Shown piece after piece: positions 33,518-41,969 of a stretch of 64,000 nt of DNA. Location of the stretch: positions 5,394,001 to 5,458,000 of the forward strand of contig NZ_CP025030.1 of NCBI RefSeq assembly GCF_002812705.1. The letters run 5' to 3'. The notes under the pieces are model-generated. The model was not told where the DNA came from and did no database searches. It saw only the letters and a program-made list of their open reading frames with translations. A program made the translations under genes and the position numbers. The first letter of the stretch is position 1. Each line of letters opens with the position of its first letter. Source of the DNA: Achromobacter spanius. GTDB taxonomy: Bacteria > Pseudomonadota > Gammaproteobacteria > Burkholderiales > Burkholderiaceae_B.

Positions 33518-34546
33518 ATGACCATCCAAGACATTCGACGGGCGAATCTTCGCGGCTGGGTGCAGCAAAACGGTGCGCCCAGCAAGGAGAAAAGCTACTT
33601 CTCGCAAGTCCTATCCGGCACGTCTCCTATCGGGGAACGCGCCGCGCGTCGACTTGAGCGCGATTACCGAATGGGCGAAGGCTTTTTGGATGCGCCGCTG
33701 GACGCCAACCCCAGGGCCGCGCCGCGCCCCCCCGCGCCCTCTCCCTGGCCGTTCGCGTCTATCGCGGAGGCGGACGTGCGGGCTTTGCCGGCCGGCCAAC
33801 TGTGCGCGTTAGAGGGAGCGATAGCGCTCGCCATCGCTCAGCTGAAACTCGGAATTACGGTGGCCCCGCCACCCTCCGTGGGGCCAGCACAATCAGCCCG
33901 GGGCGAACTGGTGGACATGGATGCTGCCGACGACGCATTCCCGATGCGAATCGGCAGCCTCCCGCCTGCGCCGGGGGAAGGCGGGAAAACCACTCAGCAA
34001 GCGGAACGCGATCGCAAAATTCGGGTTAGCGTCAACGCCGGTGTAATAGCCAATGTCGGACCAGGCGAGCCGCACGCGGCGAATGACAAGTTCGAAAAGG
34101 TGCCAGAAATGGCAGACGTGCGTCTGGCTGCGGGAGACGGCATTGAGAATTTGGCAGAGGAAGAAACCGGCACCGTTCAATTCCGGCGGTCCTTCCTGCG
34201 ATCTGTCGGCGCCGGCTCGGGTAAAGCCCGCGTCGTGTATGCGAAGGGCGATAGCATGGAACCGATCATTCGAGACGGTGCTGCCTTGCTCGTCGTTCCT
34301 AATGAAAGCCTCGCATTGCAAGATGTGGCTGCGGGCGGAGTCTACGCCATCAATTACGACGGCAAGATGATTGTGAAGACCATCACGCGGGACCGGCTGA
34401 CAAAACGATGGGTTGCTCGCTCGTTTAACCCCACATACCCTGATATTCCGCTTGAGAACGGCGCGTCCGTTCGCGTGCTTGGCCAGGTTGTTTGGGCGGG
34501 ATCTCGTCTGAGCGACAGTGAATCCGGTCAATGGACGCGCGCATAA
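33518..34546 (+). CDS. CI-like repressor with S24 (LexA-type) peptidase domain
   Basis: 342 residues, longer than lambda CI (237). An N-terminal DNA-binding region (about 1-60, SYFSQVLSGTSPIGERAARR) is joined by a Pro/Ala-rich linker to a C-terminal S24 domain with Ser in YAKGDSMEPI and Lys in KMIVKTI. This pair drives self-cleavage in response to RecA, so DNA damage should induce the prophage. Confidence 0.88.
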   Translation: MTIQDIRRANLRGWVQQNGAPSKEKSYFSQVLSGTSPIGERAARRLERDYRMGEGFLDAPLDANPRAAPRPPAPSPWPFASIAEADVRALPAGQLCALEGAIALAIAQLKLGITVAPPPSVGPAQSARGELVDMDAADDAFPMRIGSLPPAPGEGGKTTQQAERDRKIRVSVNAGVIANVGPGEPHAANDKFEKVPEMADVRLAAGDGIENLAEEETGTVQFRRSFLRSVGAGSGKARVVYAKGDSMEPIIRDGAALLVVPNESLALQDVAAGGVYAINYDGKMIVKTITRDRLTKRWVARSFNPTYPDIPLENGASVRVLGQVVWAGSRLSDSESGQWTRA

Positions 34547-34570
34547 GAAGCTCCCCTCACCAATAGCACC

Positions 34571-34594
34571 AGCCACCTTCGGGTGGCTTTTTTT
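34571..34594 (+). terminator. Terminator after the CI-like gene
   Basis: AGCCACC-TTCG-GGTGGCT followed by seven T residues. The IS lies 20 bp beyond it. Confidence 0.88.
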
Positions 34595-34610
34595 CGCCGC
34601 GCACTAAGTC

Positions 34611-34614
34611 GCAC
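34611..34614 (+). repeat. IS target-site duplication, left (GCAC)
   Basis: GCAC borders the left inverted repeat and recurs directly after the right one (35,812-35,815). A four-bp duplication fits the IS407 subgroup of IS3. Confidence 0.7.
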
Positions 34615-34668
34615 TGACCTGCTCCCCGTGATTAGTACGAAATCGATGTAGAGTCCGTTCCCAAAGGA

Positions 34669-34935
34669 ATGGCAATGAAGAAACGATTCACGGAAGAACA
34701 AATCATCGGCGTGCTCAAGGAGGCCGATGCGGGTGCCAAGCCCGCAGAACTGTGCCGCAAGCACGGTATCTCCGAGGCAACGTACTACAACTGGAAGGCG
34801 AAGTTCGGTGGCATGACGGTGTCGGACGCTCAGCGGCTCAAGGAGCTGGAGCAGGAGAACAACAGGCTCAAGAAGCTGTTGGCCGAGTCGATGCTGGACA
34901 AGGCGGCGCTTCAGGATCTGCTAAGCCGAAAGTAG
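34669..34935 (+). CDS. IS3-family OrfA
   Basis: 88 residues: helix-turn-helix (AELCRKHGISEATYYNWKAK) and a leucine zipper (RLKELEQENNRLKKLLAE). It binds the IS ends and regulates transposition. Confidence 0.92.
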   Translation: MAMKKRFTEEQIIGVLKEADAGAKPAELCRKHGISEATYYNWKAKFGGMTVSDAQRLKELEQENNRLKKLLAESMLDKAALQDLLSRK

Positions 34936-35795
34936 TCAGCCCGCAGGCCAAGCGCGAGGCGGTCAGGACATTGATGGCCGAGCGCAGCATGGGTGTTACC
35001 CGGGCCTGCGGGCTGGTAGGAATTTCGCGGTCGTTGTTTGCCTACGGGAGCACGCGCATAGGCGATGCTGCTCTGACCGAGCGCATGAAAGAGATGGCAG
35101 TGGCCAAACGACGCTATGGCTATCGGAGAATCCATGTGCTCTTACGTCGCGAAGGCTGGCAAGCAAATCACAAGCGAGTCTGGCGGCTGTACAGCCTGGC
35201 AGGGTTGAGCGTGCGCAAACGCAAGCGTAAGCGCATCGCGGCGACCGAGCGCGTGGTTCGCCCAGCGGCAACCGCGCCGAATCAAAGTTGGTCGATGGAC
35301 TTTGTGGCCGACGGCCTAGCCTATGGCCGCCGGTTCCGTTGTTTGAATATCGTCGATGACTACACTCGCGAATGCCTGGCCATCGAGGTCGATACGTCGT
35401 TGCCGGGAGTGCGTGTTGCCACGGTGCTGCAACGGCTAGCTGAAATGCGTGGCCTGCCGCGATCTATTACTGTGGACAACGGTCCGGAATTCGCCGGAAG
35501 AGCCTTGGATGCCTGGGCCTACCAAGCTGGCGTAAAGCTGTCGTTTATCCGGCCGGGTAAACCGGTGGAGAACGCTTATATCGAAAGTTTCAACGGCAAG
35601 TTCCGCGACGAATGCCTTAACGAGCACTGGTTCTTGTCCCTGCGACAGGCCAAAGACTTGATCGAAAACTGGCGGGTCGAGTACAACACCGATCGGCCCC
35701 ACAGTGCGCTCGGATATTTAACCCCGGCGCAATTCGTGCAGGCTCATCAGAAAGAAGGTCTTTTACCCCTGGACTCTATGTCGGTGCCGTACTAA
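34920..35795 (+). CDS. IS3-family OrfB transposase (DDE), expressed by -1 frameshift
   Basis: The frame lies at -1 to OrfA and joins near its last codons, CGA AAG TAG, where Lys-tRNA can slip from AAG to AAA, continuing KPKVVSPQAKREAV. The HTH_21 region (YGYRRIHVLLRREGW) is followed by the rve domain with catalytic Asp in SMDFVADG, Asp in TVDNGPEF and Glu in YIESFNGKFRDECL. It appears intact. Confidence 0.88.
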   Translation, partial: AKPKVVSPQAKREAVRTLMAERSMGVTRACGLVGISRSLFAYGSTRIGDAALTERMKEMAVAKRRYGYRRIHVLLRREGWQANHKRVWRLYSLAGLSVRKRKRKRIAATERVVRPAATAPNQSWSMDFVADGLAYGRRFRCLNIVDDYTRECLAIEVDTSLPGVRVATVLQRLAEMRGLPRSITVDNGPEFAGRALDAWAYQAGVKLSFIRPGKPVENAYIESFNGKFRDECLNEHWFLSLRQAKDLIENWRVEYNTDRPHSALGYLTPAQFVQAHQKEGLLPLDSMSVPY

Positions 35796-35849
35796 ATCTG
35801 GGGGCAGGTCAGCACGGCCCAAAGTCACGTCCCAGAGTTTAGTTTTTAC

Positions 35850-35878
35850 TTGACGATAAGTTTAGTGTTTACTAATAT
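35850..35878 (+). promoter_or_regulatory. Early rightward promoter (PL-like) overlapped by CI operator motifs
   Basis: TTGACG, exactly 17 bp, TAATAT. The spacer contains TTTAGT and ACTAAT half-sites like those between cro and cI, and GTTTAGT lies just upstream at 35,838. Repression by the CI-like protein is therefore expected. Confidence 0.75.
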
Positions 35879-35997
35879 CTGCTCTACCGCAGCTATGCGC
35901 TGCAAGCAGTACCCCACGGACCCGCAGGCAGCAGTCAGGCCATCGCCTCAAGCGGGAGACGTCACCGCCACAAAGTCGGACTGGGGAAGGCGAGAAC

Positions 35998-36010
35998 CGC
36001 TCTTTAACAA
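35998..36010 (+). promoter_or_regulatory. boxA antitermination signal
   Basis: CGCTCTTTAACAA matches the rRNA-operon-type boxA bound by NusB/S10, about 113 bases after the predicted transcription start. Confidence 0.65.
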
Positions 36011-36109
36011 CCTAGGCCGCCCGCCCCCGAGAGGGAGGAAGGGCGAAACAGGACAACCAGGCGCCAGCGCGCCCCCGGACCCTGTGTGCATGGGCCACCG
36101 CGCCCAGGT

Positions 36110-36144
36110 AACGCCCAGCCGGGCGTGGCGACGATAACCCCGGC
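36110..36144 (+). repeat. 35-bp repeat with hairpin, copy 1
   Basis: Begins AACGCCCAGCCGGGCGTGG and is identical to 36,726-36,760 except at one base. CGCCC/GGGCG form a short hairpin, like a nut boxB in size. Confidence 0.7.
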
Positions 36145-36207
36145 ATGAAATCCGATTCCGCTGAAAAGCGGGTTTCGGCCAGCGCTGCGAATCAGCGCTT
36201 ACCGAAG

Positions 36208-36471
36208 CTATTCATTAACGAGGCGATTAGCGTTTCCCAGCTTCGCATGCAGCAGGATCACATCCACCATCAGATGAAGCTCGTAATCGCTCAGCTTTTG
36301 CCCGGAAGTCAGTTTATTGGCGATGCCGTCCACGAGCGCATCTCCGGTGTTGCCATCGCCAACAATATCCAACGCCAATTCCAGCAGACCTCTTGTCAGA
36401 GGCTCTCCTCTTAGGAGCCGGCGCTTGATATGTCCAAGTCTTCCATTCACGCTTTTCAGCTCGCTGCCCAT
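36208..36471 (-). CDS. Hypothetical protein in the early region, opposite strand
   Basis: 87 residues starting MGSELKSVNGRLGHIKRRL, with leucine-rich helices (LTRGLLELALDIVGDG, DYELHLMVDVILLHAKLG). AGGGGG precedes the start. Preferred over the plus-strand frame at 36,145 on amino acid pattern. Unknown function. Confidence 0.55.
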   Translation of the reverse strand: MGSELKSVNGRLGHIKRRLLRGEPLTRGLLELALDIVGDGNTGDALVDGIANKLTSGQKLSDYELHLMVDVILLHAKLGNANRLVNE

Positions 36472-36626
36472 AAGAACCCCCTAAAAATTCAATCATAGGG
36501 AGGCGCTCAGTCGCCAGCAATCGGTCGTGTGTCACCTGGCCAGTTACTGTCAAGCAGAATATTTTTATCCGGGATCGCATCCTGGGCCATCACCCCTTCC
36601 CCCAACTACAACCGAAGGAACCAGCC

Positions 36627-36701
36627 ATGCTGGACGCGATCTGCCGCTTTATAGACGAACTGCTTGACGCTCTCAACTTCGGCGACACCATCAGCAAGTA
36701 G
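36627..36701 (+). CDS. 24-residue microprotein A
   Basis: Encodes a 24-residue peptide beginning MLDAICRFIDELLDALNFG and ending TISK. AAGGAA lies 8-10 bases upstream of the ATG. A second gene at 37,496 encodes a peptide identical at 14 of 24 positions. The sequence would form an amphipathic helix. Function unknown; it is kept because of the paralogue. Confidence 0.6.
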   Translation: MLDAICRFIDELLDALNFGDTISK

Positions 36702-36725
36702 CGTTGTCGCTAACTAGTCCTAGGC

Positions 36726-36760
36726 AACGCCCAGCCGGGCGTGGCGACGATAACCGCGGC
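36726..36760 (+). repeat. 35-bp repeat with hairpin, copy 2
   Basis: Second copy of the repeat at 36,110, located 24 bp after microprotein A. Confidence 0.7.
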
Positions 36761-36842
36761 CCGCTCCACGCAACACCCCATGAGGAAAGGCACCTTCTCG
36801 CCGCCTCCACCTCGGTCTGGGTGACCTGCACTCATTACTCTC

Positions 36843-37295
36843 CTATTGCGGTAAAGCGTACCCAATAAAGTGAGTGGCGCAGTTCAAATGCTTGGTACTC
36901 ACTGTGACTACGCCCGCATTACAGTTTCCGACTTCCCCAACGTACAGTCGTGCTCCGCCCTTCACGGCGTCTTTTGACAGATAGCCAATGCTCCGTGTGG
37001 AACCTCCAACATGATTGGTATCGGTGGTGACCACGCCTTCATTGACACCCGCGGTATTTCCCACAAAGACCTCGACAAATGAGCTGGCAGGCTTTGCACT
37101 GACATCATCGACTGTGTAGCCAAGCACCTTCGTTGTTCCATTGAGATGGTTCTGGTTCGTGGTTACAACACCAGCATTTACACCTCCCTGCGTACCTTCG
37201 TAGAGAAGAGCTTTCTTTTCAAGATCCGCAGAAAACGCTTGCACACTCGATAGAGCAAAAAGGACAGCGACGGCAGCTTTGTATGGGATTTCCAT
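36843..37295 (-). CDS. Secreted three-repeat protein, likely lysogenic conversion gene
   Basis: 150 residues. A signal peptide (residues 1-23, cleavage after QAFSA) is followed by three repeats of about 41-45 residues, each with N(A/E)GVVT, then H(L/V) and ending (L/I)GY near residues 60, 105 and 146. AGGAGG precedes the start. The protein should reach the periplasm or outside. No family recognised. Oriented against the early operon, so it can be expressed in the lysogen. Confidence 0.7.
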   Translation of the reverse strand: MEIPYKAAVAVLFALSSVQAFSADLEKKALLYEGTQGGVNAGVVTTNQNHLNGTTKVLGYTVDDVSAKPASSFVEVFVGNTAGVNEGVVTTDTNHVGGSTRSIGYLSKDAVKGGARLYVGEVGNCNAGVVTVSTKHLNCATHFIGYALPQ

Positions 37296-37495
37296 ATGGC
37301 CTCCTGTTCAAATCTTGCGATGGTCACGATGGTGACACTGCAATTCAATGTCCAGTGCTTTCGGCATGAATGCCAATCCGCAGGCCTGGGTACACCAACG
37401 CATGGCATGCAGCAGAAGACGGGCCGCAACACGGGGGTCAAGACCTATTCAGACGCGGTCTATCAACAATCTAACCCAAACCTCGGAACAACGTC

Positions 37496-37570
37496 ATGTT
37501 TGATTTCATCATCCGCTTTCTTGAAGAACTGCTGGATGTCGCCAATTTTGGCAACGACATTAGCAAGTAA
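37496..37570 (+). CDS. 24-residue microprotein B
   Basis: Encodes a 24-residue peptide beginning MFDFIIRFLEELLDVANFG and ending DISK, a paralogue of microprotein A. Conserved positions include RF, ELLD, NFG and the terminal ISK. A weak CGGAA ribosome site lies upstream. Nucleotide sequences differ at many third positions, which supports selection on the peptide. Confidence 0.6.
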   Translation: MFDFIIRFLEELLDVANFGNDISK

Positions 37571-37683
37571 CCCTGCACCGCTGATACCTTGTTCGGAGGC
37601 TCGAACCTTCGGATCATCTCAAAGACGTATTTCATAGAAAATAGAAGGTAATTTTCTCAATCCTCTATAGGACAACCTCAAAA

Positions 37684-39117
37684 GTGACTTTCGACAAACG
37701 CTTCGCCATCATCGACAGTTCAGGACGTCCTCGCTACCCATTCAAAGCCACGTTTGGGGAAGGTAAAGGCCACTTTGTCCTGCGCACAGGTAGCGATAGC
37801 GATCAAAGCCGGCGCTCGATCTTTGTCAAGACCATTGAGGAGGCTATCCGAGGCGCAGTCTTCGAGGGCTATAGGCTGCGCGTACGTACCGATGACGACC
37901 AGCGGCAAATGACAGGATCTCTTTCAATCCAGCGAGGGAAAAATGTACAAGGCTACAGAATTACGTCAGATTTGGCCCATCTTGTCTCAACCGCACTCTT
38001 GAAGCCACTGGAAGTGCTGGCCCAAAGTTCTTCGTCCAACGCCCCGTCCGAGCTCACGAACATTGATGCTGCTCGCAATTTCATTATGGACAGAGTTCAG
38101 CGCCCAGCGTTAAGCAGTGCCAAGCTAAGTTCTGAGCTCAAGGATAAGGTTAAACACTCCGATATCTGGCTCCAGAAGTTCAAGCGCGTCGGAGACTTAT
38201 TTAACTATTTACAGCGATTCAGTGAAGACCAGAATGACGCCATCTACCTCGAAATGAAGGCGTGCGGACTTCTGACTTTTGAAGACGTCAAGGCCGAGTT
38301 TGCCGAGCGCTTTCAGCCTTGGCTCAATGACTGCACTCGCCCCAGCGACTTCGTCATCGGTGAACCGTACTCGCCATACGACATTCTCATCTTTACGAAG
38401 AACTACGATACCCGCGCAGGAGGAATGTTCGTCCTACCTGCAACCGGCACTGCGGCGCTTGTGGTCATCAAGGCGACGTTAAGCGGTGGCGCCTATGCTA
38501 ATGAATGGCTCGAACCCTCACGTCGCCTGAAGTACTACTTCAAGGCCATCACGCGAAACAGCAAGCAAGAGTTCGGAGAACACTTCAAGGCCAACGCGGC
38601 CATTCTCCAAAATCCGAACATTCCGATCTTAACGTTCGTCCGATCATCGGATTCGACGCCCTTTACCTACCAAGGGACCTTCGCCTATGCGGGCCACCAC
38701 GCTGAACCCGATGGTTCTCGATGGTTCGATCTTGCGCTTTGCGACTCACAACCAACGGAAGTTGTGGCGGAGCTAGGCTTCTTGGAAAACGATCTTACCG
38801 CACGGGTGGCAGCAGCCCTCGCAAGCTCCCGCACTGATAGATTGGCACGGCTTGAAGCTGCACCGAAGAAGCCGCCTCGTGTCGTTGTTCGAGCTACAGC
38901 CTTTATACGCAACGCCGATGTGATTGTGGAGGTGCTGGAACGTGCGCAAGGACATTGCGAAGAATGCCAACAACCCGCACCTTTTATCGGCAAAGCTAAG
39001 AATGAGCCCTACCTGGAAGTACACCACAAGATGCGTTTGGCTGACGGAGGCGAGGACACTGTGCAGAATGCGATAGCGTTATGCCCCAATTGCCATCGGG
39101 AGATGCACTTCGGCTAG
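37684..39117 (+). CDS. HNH endonuclease, McrA/type IV-like
   Basis: 477 residues from a GTG start. The C-terminal 60 residues are an HNH domain (GHCEECQQP, LEVHHKMRLADGGEDTVQN, LCPNCHREMH) with four zinc-ligating Cys and the catalytic His. A central domain (about 215-330, SPYDILIFTKNYDTRAGG ... WLEPSRRLKYYFKA) may read modified bases or a DNA end. The layout resembles modification-dependent HNH restriction enzymes, suggesting superinfection defence by the lysogen. Confidence 0.75.
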   Translation: MTFDKRFAIIDSSGRPRYPFKATFGEGKGHFVLRTGSDSDQSRRSIFVKTIEEAIRGAVFEGYRLRVRTDDDQRQMTGSLSIQRGKNVQGYRITSDLAHLVSTALLKPLEVLAQSSSSNAPSELTNIDAARNFIMDRVQRPALSSAKLSSELKDKVKHSDIWLQKFKRVGDLFNYLQRFSEDQNDAIYLEMKACGLLTFEDVKAEFAERFQPWLNDCTRPSDFVIGEPYSPYDILIFTKNYDTRAGGMFVLPATGTAALVVIKATLSGGAYANEWLEPSRRLKYYFKAITRNSKQEFGEHFKANAAILQNPNIPILTFVRSSDSTPFTYQGTFAYAGHHAEPDGSRWFDLALCDSQPTEVVAELGFLENDLTARVAAALASSRTDRLARLEAAPKKPPRVVVRATAFIRNADVIVEVLERAQGHCEECQQPAPFIGKAKNEPYLEVHHKMRLADGGEDTVQNAIALCPNCHREMHFG

Positions 39118-39247
39118 GAGGAGCCGCGCTCAAGCCCTTCAACGTATACCCGCACATCTTCGAGCAAATCTTGAGTGACGATGGCCGACCTTTAGAAGTC
39201 GGCCGTCCATAGCAGCCCCACTTCAGCGCGCGTCCGCGCACATCCCC

Positions 39248-39376
39248 ATGCCTTCAACCATCCCCGCCATCTGGTGGGGCCTGGCCCTGCTCGCCTTGGC
39301 GGCGGTGGCCCTGGTCCCCGCCTGCGAATACCTCAACCGCCGCTATGTCGCGGCCGATCCTTGGAAAGCAACATGA
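39248..39376 (+). CDS. Small membrane protein
   Basis: 42 residues starting MPSTIPAIWWGLALLALAA, one transmembrane helix and a charged C-terminal tail. Stop overlaps the next ATG by four bases. Confidence 0.6.
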   Translation: MPSTIPAIWWGLALLALAAVALVPACEYLNRRYVAADPWKAT

Positions 39377-39609
39377 ACGCAATCACTGCAATCGCGCCTG
39401 CCGCGCGCCGCCGCAAGCTGCCGTCCATCACGCAGGCGGCGTGCAAGCTGACCAACCTTATCGCCCCGCGTGACCACGCAGGCCGGGGCAATTGGAGCCA
39501 GGACGCGGACATTCCCGCTCTGTGGGCTTGGGCCGCCGGCCTCGGCTTTGCGGCATTCGTCCTCTTCGGCCGTCAGATCCTCGGCTGGCTCCTGAGCGTC
39601 GCGATATGA
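39373..39609 (+). CDS. Small membrane protein
   Basis: 78 residues starting MNAITAIAPAARRRKLPSI, basic N terminus, one C-terminal transmembrane helix (LWAWAAGLGFAAFVLFG). Overlaps genes on both sides by four bases, so the three small genes are translationally coupled. Function unknown. Confidence 0.6.
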   Translation: MNAITAIAPAARRRKLPSITQAACKLTNLIAPRDHAGRGNWSQDADIPALWAWAAGLGFAAFVLFGRQILGWLLSVAI

Positions 39610-39752
39610 ACGGCATTGAATTCATCGTGCGGGACCGCGCAGGCTGGTGGCCGCCGATTCCGCTACCCCGCCGTCGCATTCCTGCCTCCGAGGTCAGGCA
39701 AGTGAAACCCCGCGCTCCTAGGAAGCCCCGAAGCGCGCAGAAACCCATTTAA
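39606..39752 (+). CDS. Small basic protein
   Basis: 48 residues starting MNGIEFIVRDRAGWWPPIP, ending in an Arg/Lys/Pro-rich tail. Coupled to the preceding gene by ATGA. Unknown function. Confidence 0.5.
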   Translation: MNGIEFIVRDRAGWWPPIPLPRRRIPASEVRQVKPRAPRKPRSAQKPI

Positions 39753-39764
39753 ACGGAGTTCCCC

Positions 39765-40664
39765 ATGTGGTTCAGAAATCTCAAGATTTACCACCTCTCG
39801 GCCGCCTGGACGTTGTTCGGCGATGACCTGGAAGCCGCTCTGGCGCGCCAAGCATTCCAGCCCGGCAACAACTTGGAAATACAGTCCATCGGATGGGTTC
39901 CGCCCCGCGAGAACGGCGGCTTGGCCCACGTCGTGAACGGGCAGATTCTGCTGTCGCTGCGCGCCGAAAAGAAGCTGCTCCCCGCCACGGTCATCAACCA
40001 GGTGGCGAAGTTCCGCGCCCAGGAAATCGAAGATCAGCAGGGCTACAGGCCCGGCAAGAAGCAGATGAAGGAAATCAAGGAGCGCGTTACCGACGAGCTA
40101 CTGCCCCGCGCGTTCAGCATCTACCGCGATACCCGCGTGTGGATCGACCCGCTGAATCACTGGGTTGTAATTGACGCAGTCGCCTCCGCCAGGGCCGACG
40201 AGGTAATCGGAATCCTCGCCAAATGCATTGATCCGTTCCCACTGGAAAACCTGTACGTCGCACAGTCCCCGGCGGCGGCCATGACCGGCTGGCTGGCCGA
40301 AGATGAAGCGCCCAACAACTTCAGCATCGACCAGGACACCGAACTCCGGTCATCGGGCGAAAGCGGCGCAGCAGTCCGCTACGTGAAGCACTCCATCGAT
40401 GCGGAAGACGCGCGCCGGCACATCCAGTCTGGCAAGCAATGCACCCGCCTCGCCTTGACCTGGGCCGACCGGATCTCGTTTGTCCTGACCGAAGCGCTGG
40501 ACATCAAGCGCATATCACCTCTGGACGTGCTCAAGGAAGGTGCCGAGGGTGTCGCCTCCAACGACGACGAGAAATTCGATTCAGACATGACCCTCATGAC
40601 CGGCGAACTGGCAAAGCTCCTGGCCGAACTGGTCGATGCCCTGGGCGGCGAAAAGCGAATCTAA
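39765..40664 (+). CDS. rdgC: Recombination-associated protein RdgC
   Basis: 299 residues, the usual RdgC size, starting [15 protein letters not shown], with [20 protein letters not shown] and [19 protein letters not shown] motifs of the family. RdgC forms a ring dimer on DNA and limits RecA loading. In an early phage operon it may support recombination or protect phage DNA. Confidence 0.92.
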   Translation: MWFRNLKIYHLSAAWTLFGDDLEAALARQAFQPGNNLEIQSIGWVPPRENGGLAHVVNGQILLSLRAEKKLLPATVINQVAKFRAQEIEDQQGYRPGKKQMKEIKERVTDELLPRAFSIYRDTRVWIDPLNHWVVIDAVASARADEVIGILAKCIDPFPLENLYVAQSPAAAMTGWLAEDEAPNNFSIDQDTELRSSGESGAAVRYVKHSIDAEDARRHIQSGKQCTRLALTWADRISFVLTEALDIKRISPLDVLKEGAEGVASNDDEKFDSDMTLMTGELAKLLAELVDALGGEKRI

Positions 40665-40670
40665 CGAACC

Positions 40671-40913
40671 TCAAACGACTTTAAGCGGGGCCAAGCCGTC
40701 AACAAAAGCCTTTCCCCTTGCCTCGCCGTCTTCGTAGGCCGAAACGGAATCAGCGAATTCCAACCCGTTCCCGACCTGTACCCAGTCCGCCCCTTCGGGC
40801 TGCACGGTCACATTCGCCCGCCACAGGCCGGTGGTGAAGCCAGGCATCTCGCCCGACACCTCGCGGACGCGCACGTAAACGCGGTGCCCCTGGTAATCGA
40901 ATTCCTTATCCAT
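40671..40913 (-). CDS. Small hypothetical phage protein
   Basis: 80 residues starting MDKEFDYQGHRVYVRVREV, beta-rich. It lies on the minus strand, convergent with rdgC with a six-base gap. Longer frames upstream are antisense to the ParB-like gene. Unknown function. Confidence 0.5.
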   Translation of the reverse strand: MDKEFDYQGHRVYVRVREVSGEMPGFTTGLWRANVTVQPEGADWVQVGNGLEFADSVSAYEDGEARGKAFVDGLAPLKVV

Positions 40914-40967
40914 CACCCCGCCCCTTTGGTAGTCCGTTTCTAAATCGTATCCCATTGACGATTTTCC

Positions 40968-41969
40968 ATGTCCGATCAATCCACCGCGCCTGTCTCTTTT
41001 AGGCAAAAGATTCTCAACAGAGAAATCAAGCGCGCCCACGCTATGCAGGTCCGCTACGAAGACCTGTATGTCGAACCCGGCTTTAACCTGCGCACCCCTA
41101 TCGAACTGCTGGAAGGCGAAGAGCGCGAAAAGGCCGAGGCCGACGACGAAAGCCTGTTTCAGCACATCATGGCCGGCGGCCCGCTTCCGCCGCTGGAAGT
41201 CCGCCCGCGCAACGAAGGCGGCGTCTGGATCGTTGAAGGGCACCGCCGTCACATACAGATTGGTAGAGCGATTGCCGCAGGCGCGCCGCTTCAGGATGAC
41301 GATGGGGTCGTCTGGATAGACGTGATGGCATTCGTCGGCAACGACGCCGACCGTACCGCCCGCGTCATCAGCAGCGCCAAGGGCCGTCACCTCCTGCCAC
41401 TGGAAACGGCTTTTGGGTATGCCAAGCTGGCCGGCTTCAGGTGGGACAACGAGCGCATTGCCCGCCTTGAACAGGTGTCCCCGCAGTGGGTCGCAAAGAT
41501 GATCAGCCTGGCCCACGCCAACAGCGACGTACACGCACTGGTGCTTTCCGGCGCGGTCAAGGCGTCTACTGCCATCGAAGCAATCGCCAAGCATGGCGAA
41601 GCCGCCGGCGCCTTTCTGCAATCCCAGCTTGAAAAGGCCAAGGCCACCGGCAAGTCCAGGGTGACGCCCAGCAGCATCCACGGCCGCGCCCTGCCCCGCA
41701 AGGTCGTATCCCCGCTCATCAGCGGCGTGGACGCCTTCATCAAGGGACTGGACGCCAACCAGCGCGCAACCCTTGTGGACATCAAGGAAGGTCGCGTAGC
41801 CAGCGAGACGATCACCATTCCGGCCTCCGCGCTTATCGATCTGTTCGACGCTCACGGTGCTGTCGAAACCGTCCGCGCCAAGCAAGCCGAAAAGCAGCGC
41901 CGTCAGACCGAAGCCGCAGCTGCTGCCGGCCAGGCCGAAATCCCCTCCGAGCAGGGCGCGACGCCATGA
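40968..41969 (+). CDS. ParB/Srx-domain protein
   Basis: 333 residues. The ParB N-terminal domain includes PLPPLEVRPRNEGGVWIVEGHRR, and an HTH region follows (AFGYAKLAGFRWDNERIARL ... VSPQWVAKMISLAH). Phage relatives act as CTP-binding nucleases or regulators. There is no partner ParA, so partitioning is unlikely. Confidence 0.8.
   Translation: MSDQSTAPVSFRQKILNREIKRAHAMQVRYEDLYVEPGFNLRTPIELLEGEEREKAEADDESLFQHIMAGGPLPPLEVRPRNEGGVWIVEGHRRHIQIGRAIAAGAPLQDDDGVVWIDVMAFVGNDADRTARVISSAKGRHLLPLETAFGYAKLAGFRWDNERIARLEQVSPQWVAKMISLAHANSDVHALVLSGAVKASTAIEAIAKHGEAAGAFLQSQLEKAKATGKSRVTPSSIHGRALPRKVVSPLISGVDAFIKGLDANQRATLVDIKEGRVASETITIPASALIDLFDAHGAVETVRAKQAEKQRRQTEAAAAAGQAEIPSEQGATP

Larger units (their letters stand above)
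34615..35811 (+). mobile_element. IS3-family insertion sequence (IS407-group-like), 1,197 bp
   Basis: Terminal inverted repeats start TGACCTGC(T/C)CCC at the left and match the complement of the right end (GGGGGCAGGTCA). Two overlapping frames encode OrfA and the DDE transposase. The four-bp duplication shows a simple insertion. It lies between the cI terminator and the early rightward promoter. Confidence 0.9.
35879..36207. other. Leader of the early rightward transcript
   Basis: About 330 bp with no gene I trust. It contains boxA (35,998-36,010) and the first copy of a 35-bp hairpin repeat (36,110-36,144). A frame starting at 36,145 is judged a shadow of the minus-strand gene. Confidence 0.5.

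Noticed and set aside
36145..36414. Plus-strand 89-codon frame in the early leader
   Set aside because: It is antisense to the 87-residue minus-strand gene, whose amino acid pattern is far more protein-like.
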